A stretch of DNA of 64,000 nucleotides from Geobacter sp. SVR (lineage in GTDB: Bacteria > Desulfobacterota > Desulfuromonadia > Geobacterales > Pseudopelobacteraceae), in contig NZ_AP024469.1 of assembly GCF_016865365.1 (NCBI RefSeq), positions 2,510,501 to 2,574,500 on the forward strand, read 5' to 3'. A program made the translations under genes and the position numbers. Positions 27,190-35,778 of this stretch are shown here, piece after piece. The notes under the pieces are model-generated. The model ran no database searches, was not told where the DNA came from, and saw only the letters and a list, made by a program, of their open reading frames with translations. How positions within the stretch are numbered: position 1 is the stretch's first letter; each line of letters begins with the position of its first letter.

Positions 27190-27804
27190 ATGACACAAAA
27201 ATTTGCAATACTAAAGGATGGTCAAGTCTGGTACATAGCTCAAGATCGTCCCCCTGAGATAGATACACCTGATGGAATTGTAATCATTCCTCCCGAGATG
27301 TCCCACGAGGGTATGCAGGAGTATGGCATTTACCAGTACGAGGAGGTCGGCATTCCTTCCTTTGATCTTTATCATACGAACAATATCTCTTATGAAATAT
27401 TATCAGATAAGGTAGTAGGTACCTGGACTTCGACATGGACTACTGTTGAGCAGATGAAGATAGCTAAAAGAGAAGAGATTGATAATGCCTGGAAACAGAG
27501 CATACAGGCCGGATCTTTTATGTCTGAGGTAGCTGGCATTCGAGTAGATGCCAGGCGTAATGATATAGACAATGACAAAGATAACCTAGAAGAGATTATC
27601 AATCTTGGTGAAGCAGGGTTAATTGCTTTCCCGTTTCAGTGGAAAGGTGTATCGGATACCGTCTCTCTTACTCTCGATGATTTAAAGATACTTCGACTGG
27701 AGATAGGGGCATACGGACTCCAGATGTATCAACAGAAGTTCGAGGCGTTTGGTTTGCTTGAGGCTGCTACTACGCCTGAAGAAGTTATGGAGGTGTCATT
27801 TTGA
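27190..27804 (+). CDS. DUF4376-like fibre-associated protein, copy 2
   Basis: 204 residues, paralogous to 36696-37310 along the full length and more distantly to 21433-22053. Shared C-terminal blocks include RVDARRNDIDND, DDLKILRLE and a final EVM motif. Ribosome binding site AAAGGAAG. Its stop TGA overlaps the TTG start of the QueC-like gene by 4 bp, so the two proteins are probably made in a fixed ratio. Likely a fibre chaperone or fibre component. Confidence 0.65.
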   Translation: MTQKFAILKDGQVWYIAQDRPPEIDTPDGIVIIPPEMSHEGMQEYGIYQYEEVGIPSFDLYHTNNISYEILSDKVVGTWTSTWTTVEQMKIAKREEIDNAWKQSIQAGSFMSEVAGIRVDARRNDIDNDKDNLEEIINLGEAGLIAFPFQWKGVSDTVSLTLDDLKILRLEIGAYGLQMYQQKFEAFGLLEAATTPEEVMEVSF

Positions 27805-28343
27805 AACGAGTAATACTCAATAGTGGCGGGATCGATTCACTGGCACTTGCGATAAAATGCAAGGATGATGAACTACACAGTCTTCATGTGCATATAGGTG
27901 TTCCTTCGTCTGATGCACAAGCAGAAGCAGCAGAGAAAATTGCCAATGAGTTCTGCGCGTCACATAAAGTAATTGAAGTTCACGGACTCCTTACGCCGCC
28001 GCCTGAAGGCGGCCCCCTGAAGCCGCTGTCGTACAATACCCCTACATTAGCAATGCTTGGAAGTTCCTACGCTATGATTATGGGGATTGTGTCTGTTATC
28101 TCTGGGAATCGCAATGAGCGTGTGAACAAAGATTTCGAGAAGTATTTCACCAGGATGCTGCAAACACATGTACGAGATGAGCGGGTGTATTCGCGGCCTT
28201 TAGGCTCACTCAAACTCGAAGATGTCTACCAGATAGTCAAAGAACATCCTCTGTTTCCACAAACTGTTTCATGTTTGTCCTATCCGCCTTGCGGAACATG
28301 TCCAAAGTGTCAAATACGGAAAAATTATGGAATTGATGTTTAA
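27801..28343 (+). CDS. QueC-family PP-loop enzyme (7-cyano-7-deazaguanine synthase-like), copy 1
   Basis: 180 residues from a TTG start coupled to the upstream gene. The PP-loop SGGIDS is at residues 8-13. A block typical of QueC after the second strand (SDAQAEAAEKIA) follows, and the C-terminus has the four zinc-binding cysteines of QueC (158, 164, 167, 170 in CLSYPPCGTCPKCQIR). It is shorter than usual QueC (about 220-230) because loops are reduced, but every core element is present. QueC turns 7-carboxy-7-deazaguanine into preQ0 using ATP and ammonia. Here it sits in a tail-fibre operon and is duplicated (37307), so the substrate may be a nucleotide, DNA base or protein. Confidence 0.8.
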   Translation: MKRVILNSGGIDSLALAIKCKDDELHSLHVHIGVPSSDAQAEAAEKIANEFCASHKVIEVHGLLTPPPEGGPLKPLSYNTPTLAMLGSSYAMIMGIVSVISGNRNERVNKDFEKYFTRMLQTHVRDERVYSRPLGSLKLEDVYQIVKEHPLFPQTVSCLSYPPCGTCPKCQIRKNYGIDV

Positions 28344-28393
28344 ACACTACTACTAATCCGACAACAGAAGAAAATCTAAAGGAAGATTACAAA

Positions 28394-29107
28394 ATGAAAA
28401 AGCTGTTAGTTGCTGTACTGTTGGTTATGTCTGTAGTTTGCTCCTCTGCATTTGCACTGGAGACTGGCGACTTCAAAAGCAGAACCGCAGTGAACCTTAT
28501 CCGTTCTAACGAGGATAACTACGAGAACCGGATCAACATCATCTCGGATGCCGAGTACAAGCGCCTGATCTACAAGGGAGACTACAACCTGGACTTCAAC
28601 GACGATCGGGAGATGGCACGCACACAGCAGAAGACCCTCGTAGGAGTAAAACTAGTAGACGAGCTTTCGTTTCGTTACCAGTATGAGAACTACGACGCCT
28701 TCAAGTACACGAACGTTCCTGCTTCGCTCAAGAATGGCAAACTGATCCCTGCCTCCGTGAAGATCAAGGAGACGCAGTGGAAAGACAACCGCTACGGCTT
28801 GGGCTACAAGTATTCCTTTGGCCTGTTCGACAACACTGCATACAAGACCAAGGTGATTCTCGATGCGATGGTTCTCAAAGAAGAGCGCAACGACTTCCGC
28901 ACAGAGTATAGCGTTACATTTGATAACAAATACTTCAGGATTCGCAACCAGACCTACTTCGACTACAACAGTCTGAACATGCAGAAATATTACAACAGAG
29001 TGATTGTCAATTACAAGATCACTCAGAACTTCAGCCTCAATGCTCAGACTATCTGGCAGACTGACAAGACTGTGGCTCACAGACTTGGCATCTCGGTAAG
29101 CTTCTAA
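28394..29107 (+). CDS. Phage-encoded outer-membrane beta-barrel-like protein
   Basis: 237 residues. A typical Sec signal peptide with an Ala-x-Ala site near residue 20 (MKKLLVAVLLVM... SAFA) is followed by alternating polar/aromatic strands with YKYSFGLF, YSVTFDNKYF and FSLNAQTIW patterns and a terminal Phe, the hallmark of barrels inserted by the BAM complex. The length allows about 10-12 strands. Ribosome binding site AAAGGAAG. It lies between the QueC-like gene and the QueT-like membrane protein in cassette 1 only. It could alter the host surface (superinfection exclusion) or admit a substrate for the neighbouring inner-membrane protein. Confidence 0.65.
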   Translation: MKKLLVAVLLVMSVVCSSAFALETGDFKSRTAVNLIRSNEDNYENRINIISDAEYKRLIYKGDYNLDFNDDREMARTQQKTLVGVKLVDELSFRYQYENYDAFKYTNVPASLKNGKLIPASVKIKETQWKDNRYGLGYKYSFGLFDNTAYKTKVILDAMVLKEERNDFRTEYSVTFDNKYFRIRNQTYFDYNSLNMQKYYNRVIVNYKITQNFSLNAQTIWQTDKTVAHRLGISVSF

Positions 29108-29117
29108 GGAGTCTAAA

Positions 29118-29678
29118 GTGGAAACTGCAATTACTTCAACAAGAATATCTACAGTAGCCATGAAGGCGCTAGCGGTTACCATAATTGTAGCCGCTGTCTA
29201 CTGGGCTATCTGCATGGTCAGCCCGGAGCTGGCCAAATCGTCAGTAGCGGGTCTTTATTTCGGTAAAACGCTGAAATTCGCCAACATGCTGAGAGCTGCA
29301 ATCCTCGTTTCCCCCTACGCTGTGATCGGCACAGGTGTCGGGGCCTGGATGTTCAACTTGACCACGGGCACTGCCGGAATGAGCGCCTATCCGATATTGC
29401 CCTTTGTGATTACGTTGATCGGTCTAGGATTCCACAGGCTGTCCATGAAGATTGGCCGCAACACGGTGAAAGACTTGGCACTGCTTACAGTATTCGGAGT
29501 CATAACCGGGGCGATCATAGCCCTGAATCTGACTTCATTCGCGGTCTTGGCTGGAGGTCTATCCCTGGCGGCACTCAAAGGCCCGATCATCTTCAAGATC
29601 GTCGGCAATACGCTCACGGTTCTGGCCGGGTATCCTCTGGTAAAAGTGTTTGATCGCTACTTCACGAAGAGGGAATAG
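29118..29678 (+). CDS. Polytopic membrane protein resembling QueT-type transporters, copy 1
   Basis: 186 residues from GTG with AAGGAG 6 bp upstream. Five to six membrane segments are visible (about 16-38, 55-80, 83-105, 118-140, 140-170). The stretch LKFANMLRAAILVSPYAVIG and then GVGAWMFNLTTG resembles the conserved FR-x-x-(E/N)-A-L ... G-x-x-x-G-x-x-x-x-N core of small queuosine-precursor transporter S-components. A paralogue at 37858 directly overlaps the second QueC-like gene. A transporter role is inferred from shape and context; a holin-like or immunity function is the alternative. Confidence 0.5.
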   Translation: METAITSTRISTVAMKALAVTIIVAAVYWAICMVSPELAKSSVAGLYFGKTLKFANMLRAAILVSPYAVIGTGVGAWMFNLTTGTAGMSAYPILPFVITLIGLGFHRLSMKIGRNTVKDLALLTVFGVITGAIIALNLTSFAVLAGGLSLAALKGPIIFKIVGNTLTVLAGYPLVKVFDRYFTKRE

Positions 29679-29683
29679 TCACA

Positions 29684-29974
29684 ATGTTCAAAAGCTTTAT
29701 GACACAGCTCAGTAGAATAACCCACGAGCTGACAATTTCGGCGGCTCTCTTGGTTTTCTTGCTGTCAGGAACGTATGCTCACTTCCCCAACAACATTCAG
29801 ACCATCGCACTCAAGGCTACCCTGGCCAGCCTGGGGTTTCTCCATGCCCATGCAACCACCAAGCTGACGTTCCCTGCCATCGATTGGGCAAACGATAACA
29901 CGGACAAAATGGAGAAGATCCTGCGTATCGTTCTCTACGCCAGCTTCATGTACGCCTATTCGCACGGCGGCTAA
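29684..29974 (+). CDS. Holin (three membrane segments)
   Basis: 96 residues, with three hydrophobic stretches (about 14-30, 38-56 and 76-92) and charged ends, directly upstream of the lytic transglycosylase with a 2-bp gap. The motif GFLHAHATTKLTFPAIDW between segments 2 and 3 recurs in phage holin families as far as I recall. It would form the membrane lesion that sets lysis timing. Confidence 0.65.
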   Translation: MFKSFMTQLSRITHELTISAALLVFLLSGTYAHFPNNIQTIALKATLASLGFLHAHATTKLTFPAIDWANDNTDKMEKILRIVLYASFMYAYSHGG

Positions 29975-29976
29975 GA

Positions 29977-30558
29977 ATGCGCTTCCTCATTATCCTCCTG
30001 ATCCTCGTGCTACCCCTCTCCTGTTTCGCCTCTGAACGGTGCAAGAATTTGGCGCAGGAGGTCCGGACGGCACACTACCAATACTTTGGTATAGACTACC
30101 CCTATTGGTATTCTGTAGGGCAGCTAGAGCAGGAGTCTAGCTGTAGAAATGTAATCTCGCGTGATGGGGTCGGATCGGAAGGTCCGGCCCAGGTCACGTA
30201 CAGAGTCTGGGCACCTGCCCTGCAGAAGCAGGGAATCACTGAGGTCAAGACCACCAAGAACAATCTTCGCGCCCAGGCGTACATCAACAAGGTGGCACAC
30301 AACGAGAACCCGCACAAGAAACTGTGGATTACCTATCAGATATACAACGGCGGCGGGCTGGTGCTGAAGGAGATCAACAAGGCCGGTGAGGTGGATTGGG
30401 CGGCGGCGTATGCCAAGTGTTCACGGAAGGTAGTCCATTTCAAAGACGGATCTACTGAGAAGGCGTGCGACATCAACTACTACTATAGCAAGCATGTTTT
30501 CAAATTTGGGGAGACGTATAGGACAGGATCCGACAGTGCGACCTACTCCTTCTGGTAG
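29977..30558 (+). CDS. Secreted lytic transglycosylase (endolysin)
   Basis: 193 residues. N-terminal hydrophobic signal peptide (MRFLIILLILVLPLSCFA) with likely cleavage near residue 18. The catalytic region has QLEQESSCRN (Glu as general acid, followed by the Ser-Ser-x-Arg typical of SLT-fold enzymes) and SEGPAQVTY. A YQIYNGGG motif further on matches the conserved Tyr-Asn-Gly element of this fold. Being exported by Sec, it may not need the holin for export but for timing. A pair of C-terminal cysteines (140, 154) could form a disulfide in the periplasm. Confidence 0.75.
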   Translation: MRFLIILLILVLPLSCFASERCKNLAQEVRTAHYQYFGIDYPYWYSVGQLEQESSCRNVISRDGVGSEGPAQVTYRVWAPALQKQGITEVKTTKNNLRAQAYINKVAHNENPHKKLWITYQIYNGGGLVLKEINKAGEVDWAAAYAKCSRKVVHFKDGSTEKACDINYYYSKHVFKFGETYRTGSDSATYSFW

Positions 30559-30630
30559 CTCGAATACTCAACGGAAATGAAATGCGTTTGTTATGGGTAT
30601 AGCTACTGTGACAATTTAAGCAATTTGTTT

Positions 30631-30645
30631 GTATACAGGTAGTGA
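30631..30645 (+). promoter_or_regulatory. Phage promoter-like motif GTATACAGGTAGTGA
   Basis: Third site with GTATA...GTAGTGA, 29 bp before the start of the next gene and after the transglycosylase stop. Confidence 0.4.
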
Positions 30646-30673
30646 AAATTACGTGGCGGTTTGGAGTACCCCC

Positions 30674-31258
30674 ATGCAAGCAGTAGACGAATTTAAGCAA
30701 CTACCGGCAAGAACTAAAGCACTGCTTCTCTTTTTGGTACTGGCTATCATATCGATGCTTTTCACATGGTACTCTCCGGAAGTACCGGCCTCGCGCACGT
30801 ACGCACAAGCCCCCGCCATAAAAGGTACTGCAAACCTGCCCAAAACTGCTGTTCCGGTGGTTGGTGGAACAGTTAAGGTCCTGCCTAAAAAACTGGTCAA
30901 CAAAGTCACTCCGCTTCCTGACGAGGTTATCAATGACGATGAAAAAGAGGTAACCGCTACAGGAGAAATTCCGCCTTCAGAGAACGGATCGAAGGTCGTC
31001 TCAGTTATAGACACCAAGACGGGAGATACCGTCCTTATTACCAAGGTAAATCCCCCTCCCCTATTCGCCTTTGAGAACAAGCGCAGGATCGGCGTTGGTT
31101 ACGGTATCGGTACGGCAGGCCCGACTGCGAAGTTGTTTGGAGAATACACGTTCCTTCGGGTAGGTAACTTCCACCTCAGTGCAGAAGCAGAGATCAACGC
31201 TACGGCCACCCGTCAGACAGAAGCTAAGGCAATGGCGCAGATAGACTACAGATGGTAA
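30674..31258 (+). CDS. Membrane-anchored protein of the lysis region, possible spanin-like
   Basis: 194 residues from the ATG at 30674. One inner-membrane segment (about 16-34), then a Pro/Val/Lys-rich linker of about 100 residues. The C-terminal 55 residues look like three or four beta strands ending in Trp (VGYGIGTAGPTAKLFGEYTF and on to YRW). A TM anchor plus long linker plus outer-membrane-like end could bridge the envelope as spanins do, but it is not a known spanin type. A decayed copy of its last 110 bp lies at 38496-38613, in front of the intact receiver gene. Confidence 0.45.
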   Translation: MQAVDEFKQLPARTKALLLFLVLAIISMLFTWYSPEVPASRTYAQAPAIKGTANLPKTAVPVVGGTVKVLPKKLVNKVTPLPDEVINDDEKEVTATGEIPPSENGSKVVSVIDTKTGDTVLITKVNPPPLFAFENKRRIGVGYGIGTAGPTAKLFGEYTFLRVGNFHLSAEAEINATATRQTEAKAMAQIDYRW

Positions 31259-31261
31259 GTC

Positions 31262-31360
31262 ATGAGGATTGCGGCCTTAGACTGTGAGTCTCAATTAGCA
31301 TTTACAGGGCAATGCTGAAAAGGCACGAAGTCATCACCTTCAATGGTCCCGATACTCTTA
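31262..31360 (+). pseudogene. Decayed 5' end of a receiver-domain gene
   Basis: ATGAGGATTGCGGCCTTAGA and the following 80 bp match the start of the intact receiver gene at 38617 (same GGTAAGTCATG junction upstream), with small deletions and an early stop. It marks the right end of cassette 1 of the duplicated region. Confidence 0.85.
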
Positions 31361-31368
31361 GACTCTGA

Positions 31369-31560
31369 CTATTGGCTAACCCTGTCCAAAAAGGATGCCT
31401 GTATTTGTCCGTATGTGGGATCTGTGAACGCCCAATTTCTGCTGATGACCCCGTTGTTCCAATTTGACGAAATAACATTGGCATCATCAGTGGTGACGTT
31501 TGCAATAGCACCAGGTATCAATATCCACAAGTTGGAACAGCAGATGCCTGATAACCCCAC
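31369..31560 (-). pseudogene. Protein-like minus-strand frame, possible inverted fragment
   Basis: 63 codons reading VTTDDANVISSNWNNG and FTDPTYGQIQASFLDRVSQ before a stop, with composition like a phage structural protein. It lacks a ribosome binding site and lies opposite to all neighbours, in a region of gene debris. Could be an inverted fragment or chance. Confidence 0.2.
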
Positions 31561-31599
31561 CCCTTTTATAAGCTTAGTAATATTTTAATCGAATAACAC

Positions 31600-31614
31600 G
31601 TATATAACTTTACA
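31600..31614 (+). promoter_or_regulatory. Promoter-like GTATATAACTTTACA before fibre cassette 2
   Basis: Same position relative to the fibre start as the site at 22150 (about 40 bp upstream), with GTATATA kept but GTAGT not. Confidence 0.35.
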
Positions 31615-31639
31615 GCTACATTAACCAAGGAGAACCTGA

Positions 31640-34600
31640 ATGCAGTATTCACAATACACTGTTTCTGTGACAAAAGGATCAGCCACTGTCATCGGACAGC
31701 CAGGATGTAAGTTTTTAGCAAACGTAGCTCCTGGTAATGCCTTTAAGGTGAAAGGTTCACCTGTCGTTTACACTGTGTCCGAAGTAACAGATGATACTAC
31801 ATTTATTCTCAGCGTACCTTTTACTGAGGCTTCTACATCCTCTATCCAGTACCAGGTCACAAGAGACTATACTCCGAATTTTGGTCTTGCCGAGATAAAC
31901 GTAGGCGATCAGGATTGGCCTACCCATCTGACTCAGCAGACTATTCGAAAGATCGATGCTGCTCTCGGTGCGATCTTTATCGGAGCTGGTGGCGGCAACG
32001 TAGTGACCAATGGTTCCAGTACTACTGTAACGGCTACCGTGACGGGAGACTTCTGGGAGATAAAGGTAGGCTCCTACGTCACTGCCAACGGCGTTTCTCG
32101 CACTGTCGTAGACAAAGACTTTGAAACCAATAGCACCATTACCGTCAACGCCCCTGTGGATTGGTCGAACAACGGTAATGGATATTCCTGGACCTATAGC
32201 CTGGGCAATGCGTTCCGTGATGCCGAAATAAATGTAGGGTTGGCCAAGACGAGCGCTGAGACTGCCGTCGTTGCGGCAGCCGGGGCTACTGATGCTGCGG
32301 ATACTGCAACTACTAAGGCCGATATTGCTACGGATAAGGCAACGGAAGCTTCCGATTCCGCAAGCTCCGCTGCTGTAAGCGCTGTGGATGCGGCAGCTAG
32401 TGAGCAGGCCGCAAAGGCCAGCGAGACTAATGCTGCTGCTTCTGCTCATGATGCGGATGAATCGGCTGTTGCTGCCGCAGTCAGCGAACAGGTCGCAAAA
32501 GAGAGCAAGGACGCGGCAAAATACAGCGAGGATAATGCCGCAGCCAGTGCTAGAGCCGCAGAAGAGGGCAAGGACGCTGCACATCTGTCAGAATTGGCAG
32601 CTGCAGCCAGCGCCGGGGCTGCAGAAGAGAGCAAGGACGCTGCACATCTGTCGGAGTTGGCAGCAGCATCCAGCGCCCAAGCCGCTGACAGTTCGGCCTC
32701 TGATGCCGCTTCAAGTGCGCACGATGCAGCATCGTCCGCTTTGTCTCTGGCATCTGCCCTGTACTCATTCAGGGAGACGTTCTTGGGTGAGCTTGCCGAA
32801 GACCCGGCCGTTGATGGTAACGGTCACCCGATCAAGGACGGGGCGACCTATAGCAATACCACCACAGGTAAAATTCGCGTATACAGCATTGAAACCGGCA
32901 TTTGGAGGAACTACGACGAGGATGCCCAGGCTGCAACTACTAGCGCGAACCTGAGCGCGCTCTCTGCGGCCGGGTCTGCTGGTGAAGCTTTAAATAGCAA
33001 GGAGGACGCAGAAGCAGCAGCCGCTGTAGCATCTCAGAAAGCGCAGGCTGCGGATGCGTCTGCCCAGGCTGCTGCAGGTTCTGCTGTCAGCGCAAATGAC
33101 GCTGCCACTGAAGCATCTCAAAAAGCGCAAGCTGCGAATACGTCTGCCCAATCCGCCTCGGAGTCGGCCAACGCTGCCGACCTATCCGCACAGGCTGCTG
33201 CTCAGAGTGCAGTCGAAGCTACTAATGTAGTTGCTGCAGGTACTCCAGTAGCCTCTCAAACTGTACGCGGTGGTGTGAAGGTTGACGGCAGTACAATTAC
33301 CATCACCAATGAGATAATCAGTGCGTCTGTTCCCACAGTAACTAGCCTAGTTCAGGACTCCAATCATCGGTTCGTGACCGATGCTGAAAAAACAATCTGG
33401 AACGGTAAGCAGAATGCGTTGACTGCCGGAGTAGATTACTTGACCCCGGCGGGGCAGGTGCAGCCGGACTGGAATGCGTCAACAGGCAAGGGTACTATCC
33501 TTAACAAGCCCTCCTTTGCAGTTGTTGCTACAAGTGGTTCATATACCGACCTGTCGAATAAGCCTTCATTCGCTGCACCTAATCAAACTATGTATATCGG
33601 TACCACCGCGGTAGCTATCAATCGTAGTTCAGGTGCCTTAAACCTTACAGGTGTAAATATCGATGGAAGTGCAGGAAGTGTAGCCGCCGGAAGCATAACC
33701 CAACAGGTAGGTATGTGGACTTCTGGCACTCGCCCCGGCCCGTATAGGTTGTATAGAAGGGATGTTGATAGCAACTATTCTGTTCAAACCTATTGGGACG
33801 CATCGCGGTCTTATTGGATACTGGGTGGGTATAATTCAGATGATTCCTTTCATGCCGGATGTAGCGTGACCCATGCCGATAATGCAGATGTAACAAAAGT
33901 TATTAGTCAATCTTCGGACAGTTCCATTTATAACAATCAATTAAATCAATTGTTTTCAGATACCACTCCAGGCGTTACTACAAATGTCGAGTTAAATCAA
34001 GGTGGGCCTACTTCTGGTTGGCATTTTATTGAAACCATGCGCCACACAAATGCAGCTAATCTGTGGGGCAAGCAGTATGCTCATGGATGGGAACAAAATG
34101 CTGATAGAATGTGGTCACGTAACTGTAGTTCTGGAACTTGGGGTAATTGGGTAGAATTCATTACCTCTGCAAATATAGGAAACCAATCAGTCGCTTATGC
34201 TGCACTTGCCAACAGAGTAACCTATTCACCCAGTCGGAATGACAGCTCTTTATACCCTGTATTGTGGGGTGCCGATGAAGGCGGCAAGACTATAGCTTAT
34301 TCCTGTGATGCTGTTAGAATTCAATCATCAACCGGTTTATTAAGTGCCAATGGATTCCTTGCTTATACTGATTTCGGAGTAATGAATGCACAAACTGGAT
34401 CAGGAACGCAGTGGGTTGGCAGGGTAGGCTCTAAAAATACTACAACTGATATCGCAGTATTTATGGGAAACTACAATGGACTATCGGTACTAGCCTCGCA
34501 CAATAGTGCACTTAGTGCTTGGAAGGATTTGTATATAAATTCTGTTGATGGTCTTAGTGGAGGCAATGTCAGATTACCATCAGGGACTTACATCAATGGA

Positions 34601-35770
34601 CAAGCAGCTCTCCACATGGGGAACTTCACCTCTCAGATAGGATTTAATCTTCCATCAACATCTACTGTTGGTGGATCTGTATGGCCTGCATTGGTAGCAA
34701 CCAAAGCTGACGGCGTTACTGAACTGGGACATTACATTGATCTTCATCTAACATCTGGAGAAAGTGCTGATTCCACAGTAAGACTTGAAGCAATAAATTC
34801 CTCAACGATAACTCTCGCAGGGAATTCTTTACTACATGCTAGTAACTTTACTACTGTTACAGGCATTGCTCATCAAGAACGCTCTGGCGGAGATGTTAAT
34901 ACATGGATTACTCCAGGGTTTTATGGTCTTGGCAATACTGAAACAAATCGACCTAGCTCTTGGGGTGCTGGTTTTGTGTCGAGAAGTGCTGATTGCGTGC
35001 TCCAATTATTTCACGATTGGGAATATGGAAATGGACTCATATACAGAACTGGAAATCCGCCTGTATCTGGAGGGGTTGGCTCGTGGGGGTCTTGGAAACA
35101 AATATTTGACACTACCAACCTCACCAACCTCAATCAGCTCACAAACGGTCCTGGATACATAACATCCAGCGGATCATGTGCCGCCGCTGCAAAATTAACT
35201 GGCCCTGCTGCTACCAACGGCAATGATGGTTGGTTTCGTTCAACAGGGTCTTGTGGGTGGTACAACTCAGATTACGCTACTGGCATATGGAGTCAGGGGG
35301 CTGGGCTCGTAGAGACATATAACAATTCGTCCTTCAAAGTGAACGGCACTCTCTATGCCACTGGTAACGTAGTCGCCTACTACTCCGATGAACGCCTCAA
35401 GGAGCGCATTGGCAGTATAGAGAACGCATTGGATAAGGTTTGTTCTCTCGACGGATTTTATTATCGCAACAACGCACTTGCAAGAGAATTGGGGTATTCC
35501 AGTGATGAGCTTCAGGTAGGTTTATCCGCTCAAAGCACCGAAAAAGTTCTTCCCGAGATCGTGCATCCTGCTCCGTTTGACATGGCCGGGGAAATAACCA
35601 ATCCCGTCTCCAAGTCTGGTAAAGATTTCAAGACCGTGGATTATGCACGCATGGCACCGTTGTTTGTCGAAGCATTCAAAGAACAGCGCAATGAAGTTGA
35701 CAGTCTGCGAGCAGAAGTTGCGAGCCTTCGTAGTCAAATCCAAGAACTCACCTCAGCTTTATATAAGTAA
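31640..35770 (+). CDS. Tail fibre with C-terminal S74 chaperone domain, cassette 2
   Basis: 1376 residues. Residues 1-210 are almost identical to the fibre at 22188 at protein and DNA level. The Ala-rich coiled-coil part (210-540) has diverged and a single tail-repeat pair remains (about 610-660). The central region (about 680-1250) is different and includes blocks such as GWHFIETMRHTNA, WGNWVEFITS and GSWGSWKQIFD, typical of repeated sugar-binding units of fibres. The S74 domain starts at YYSDERLKER near 1253 and ends in a coiled coil. Conserved base and exchanged tip imply a second host-recognition specificity. Confidence 0.85.
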   Translation: MQYSQYTVSVTKGSATVIGQPGCKFLANVAPGNAFKVKGSPVVYTVSEVTDDTTFILSVPFTEASTSSIQYQVTRDYTPNFGLAEINVGDQDWPTHLTQQTIRKIDAALGAIFIGAGGGNVVTNGSSTTVTATVTGDFWEIKVGSYVTANGVSRTVVDKDFETNSTITVNAPVDWSNNGNGYSWTYSLGNAFRDAEINVGLAKTSAETAVVAAAGATDAADTATTKADIATDKATEASDSASSAAVSAVDAAASEQAAKASETNAAASAHDADESAVAAAVSEQVAKESKDAAKYSEDNAAASARAAEEGKDAAHLSELAAAASAGAAEESKDAAHLSELAAASSAQAADSSASDAASSAHDAASSALSLASALYSFRETFLGELAEDPAVDGNGHPIKDGATYSNTTTGKIRVYSIETGIWRNYDEDAQAATTSANLSALSAAGSAGEALNSKEDAEAAAAVASQKAQAADASAQAAAGSAVSANDAATEASQKAQAANTSAQSASESANAADLSAQAAAQSAVEATNVVAAGTPVASQTVRGGVKVDGSTITITNEIISASVPTVTSLVQDSNHRFVTDAEKTIWNGKQNALTAGVDYLTPAGQVQPDWNASTGKGTILNKPSFAVVATSGSYTDLSNKPSFAAPNQTMYIGTTAVAINRSSGALNLTGVNIDGSAGSVAAGSITQQVGMWTSGTRPGPYRLYRRDVDSNYSVQTYWDASRSYWILGGYNSDDSFHAGCSVTHADNADVTKVISQSSDSSIYNNQLNQLFSDTTPGVTTNVELNQGGPTSGWHFIETMRHTNAANLWGKQYAHGWEQNADRMWSRNCSSGTWGNWVEFITSANIGNQSVAYAALANRVTYSPSRNDSSLYPVLWGADEGGKTIAYSCDAVRIQSSTGLLSANGFLAYTDFGVMNAQTGSGTQWVGRVGSKNTTTDIAVFMGNYNGLSVLASHNSALSAWKDLYINSVDGLSGGNVRLPSGTYINGQAALHMGNFTSQIGFNLPSTSTVGGSVWPALVATKADGVTELGHYIDLHLTSGESADSTVRLEAINSSTITLAGNSLLHASNFTTVTGIAHQERSGGDVNTWITPGFYGLGNTETNRPSSWGAGFVSRSADCVLQLFHDWEYGNGLIYRTGNPPVSGGVGSWGSWKQIFDTTNLTNLNQLTNGPGYITSSGSCAAAAKLTGPAATNGNDGWFRSTGSCGWYNSDYATGIWSQGAGLVETYNNSSFKVNGTLYATGNVVAYYSDERLKERIGSIENALDKVCSLDGFYYRNNALARELGYSSDELQVGLSAQSTEKVLPEIVHPAPFDMAGEITNPVSKSGKDFKTVDYARMAPLFVEAFKEQRNEVDSLRAEVASLRSQIQELTSALYK

Positions 35771-35778
35771 GGGACAAC

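Larger units (their letters stand above)
31259..31639 (+). other. Gene-free junction between the two fibre cassettes
   Basis: Contains the stump of a receiver-domain gene (31262-31360), an anonymous stretch in which only a minus-strand frame looks protein-like (31369-31560), and then a GTATATAAC promoter-like element and ribosome binding site (AAGGAG) for the fibre gene at 31640. Confidence 0.7.

Noticed and set aside
31343-31588. Plus-strand frame of 81 codons
   Set aside because: No ribosome binding site, begins inside the receiver-gene relic, and the sequence does not look like a folded protein.
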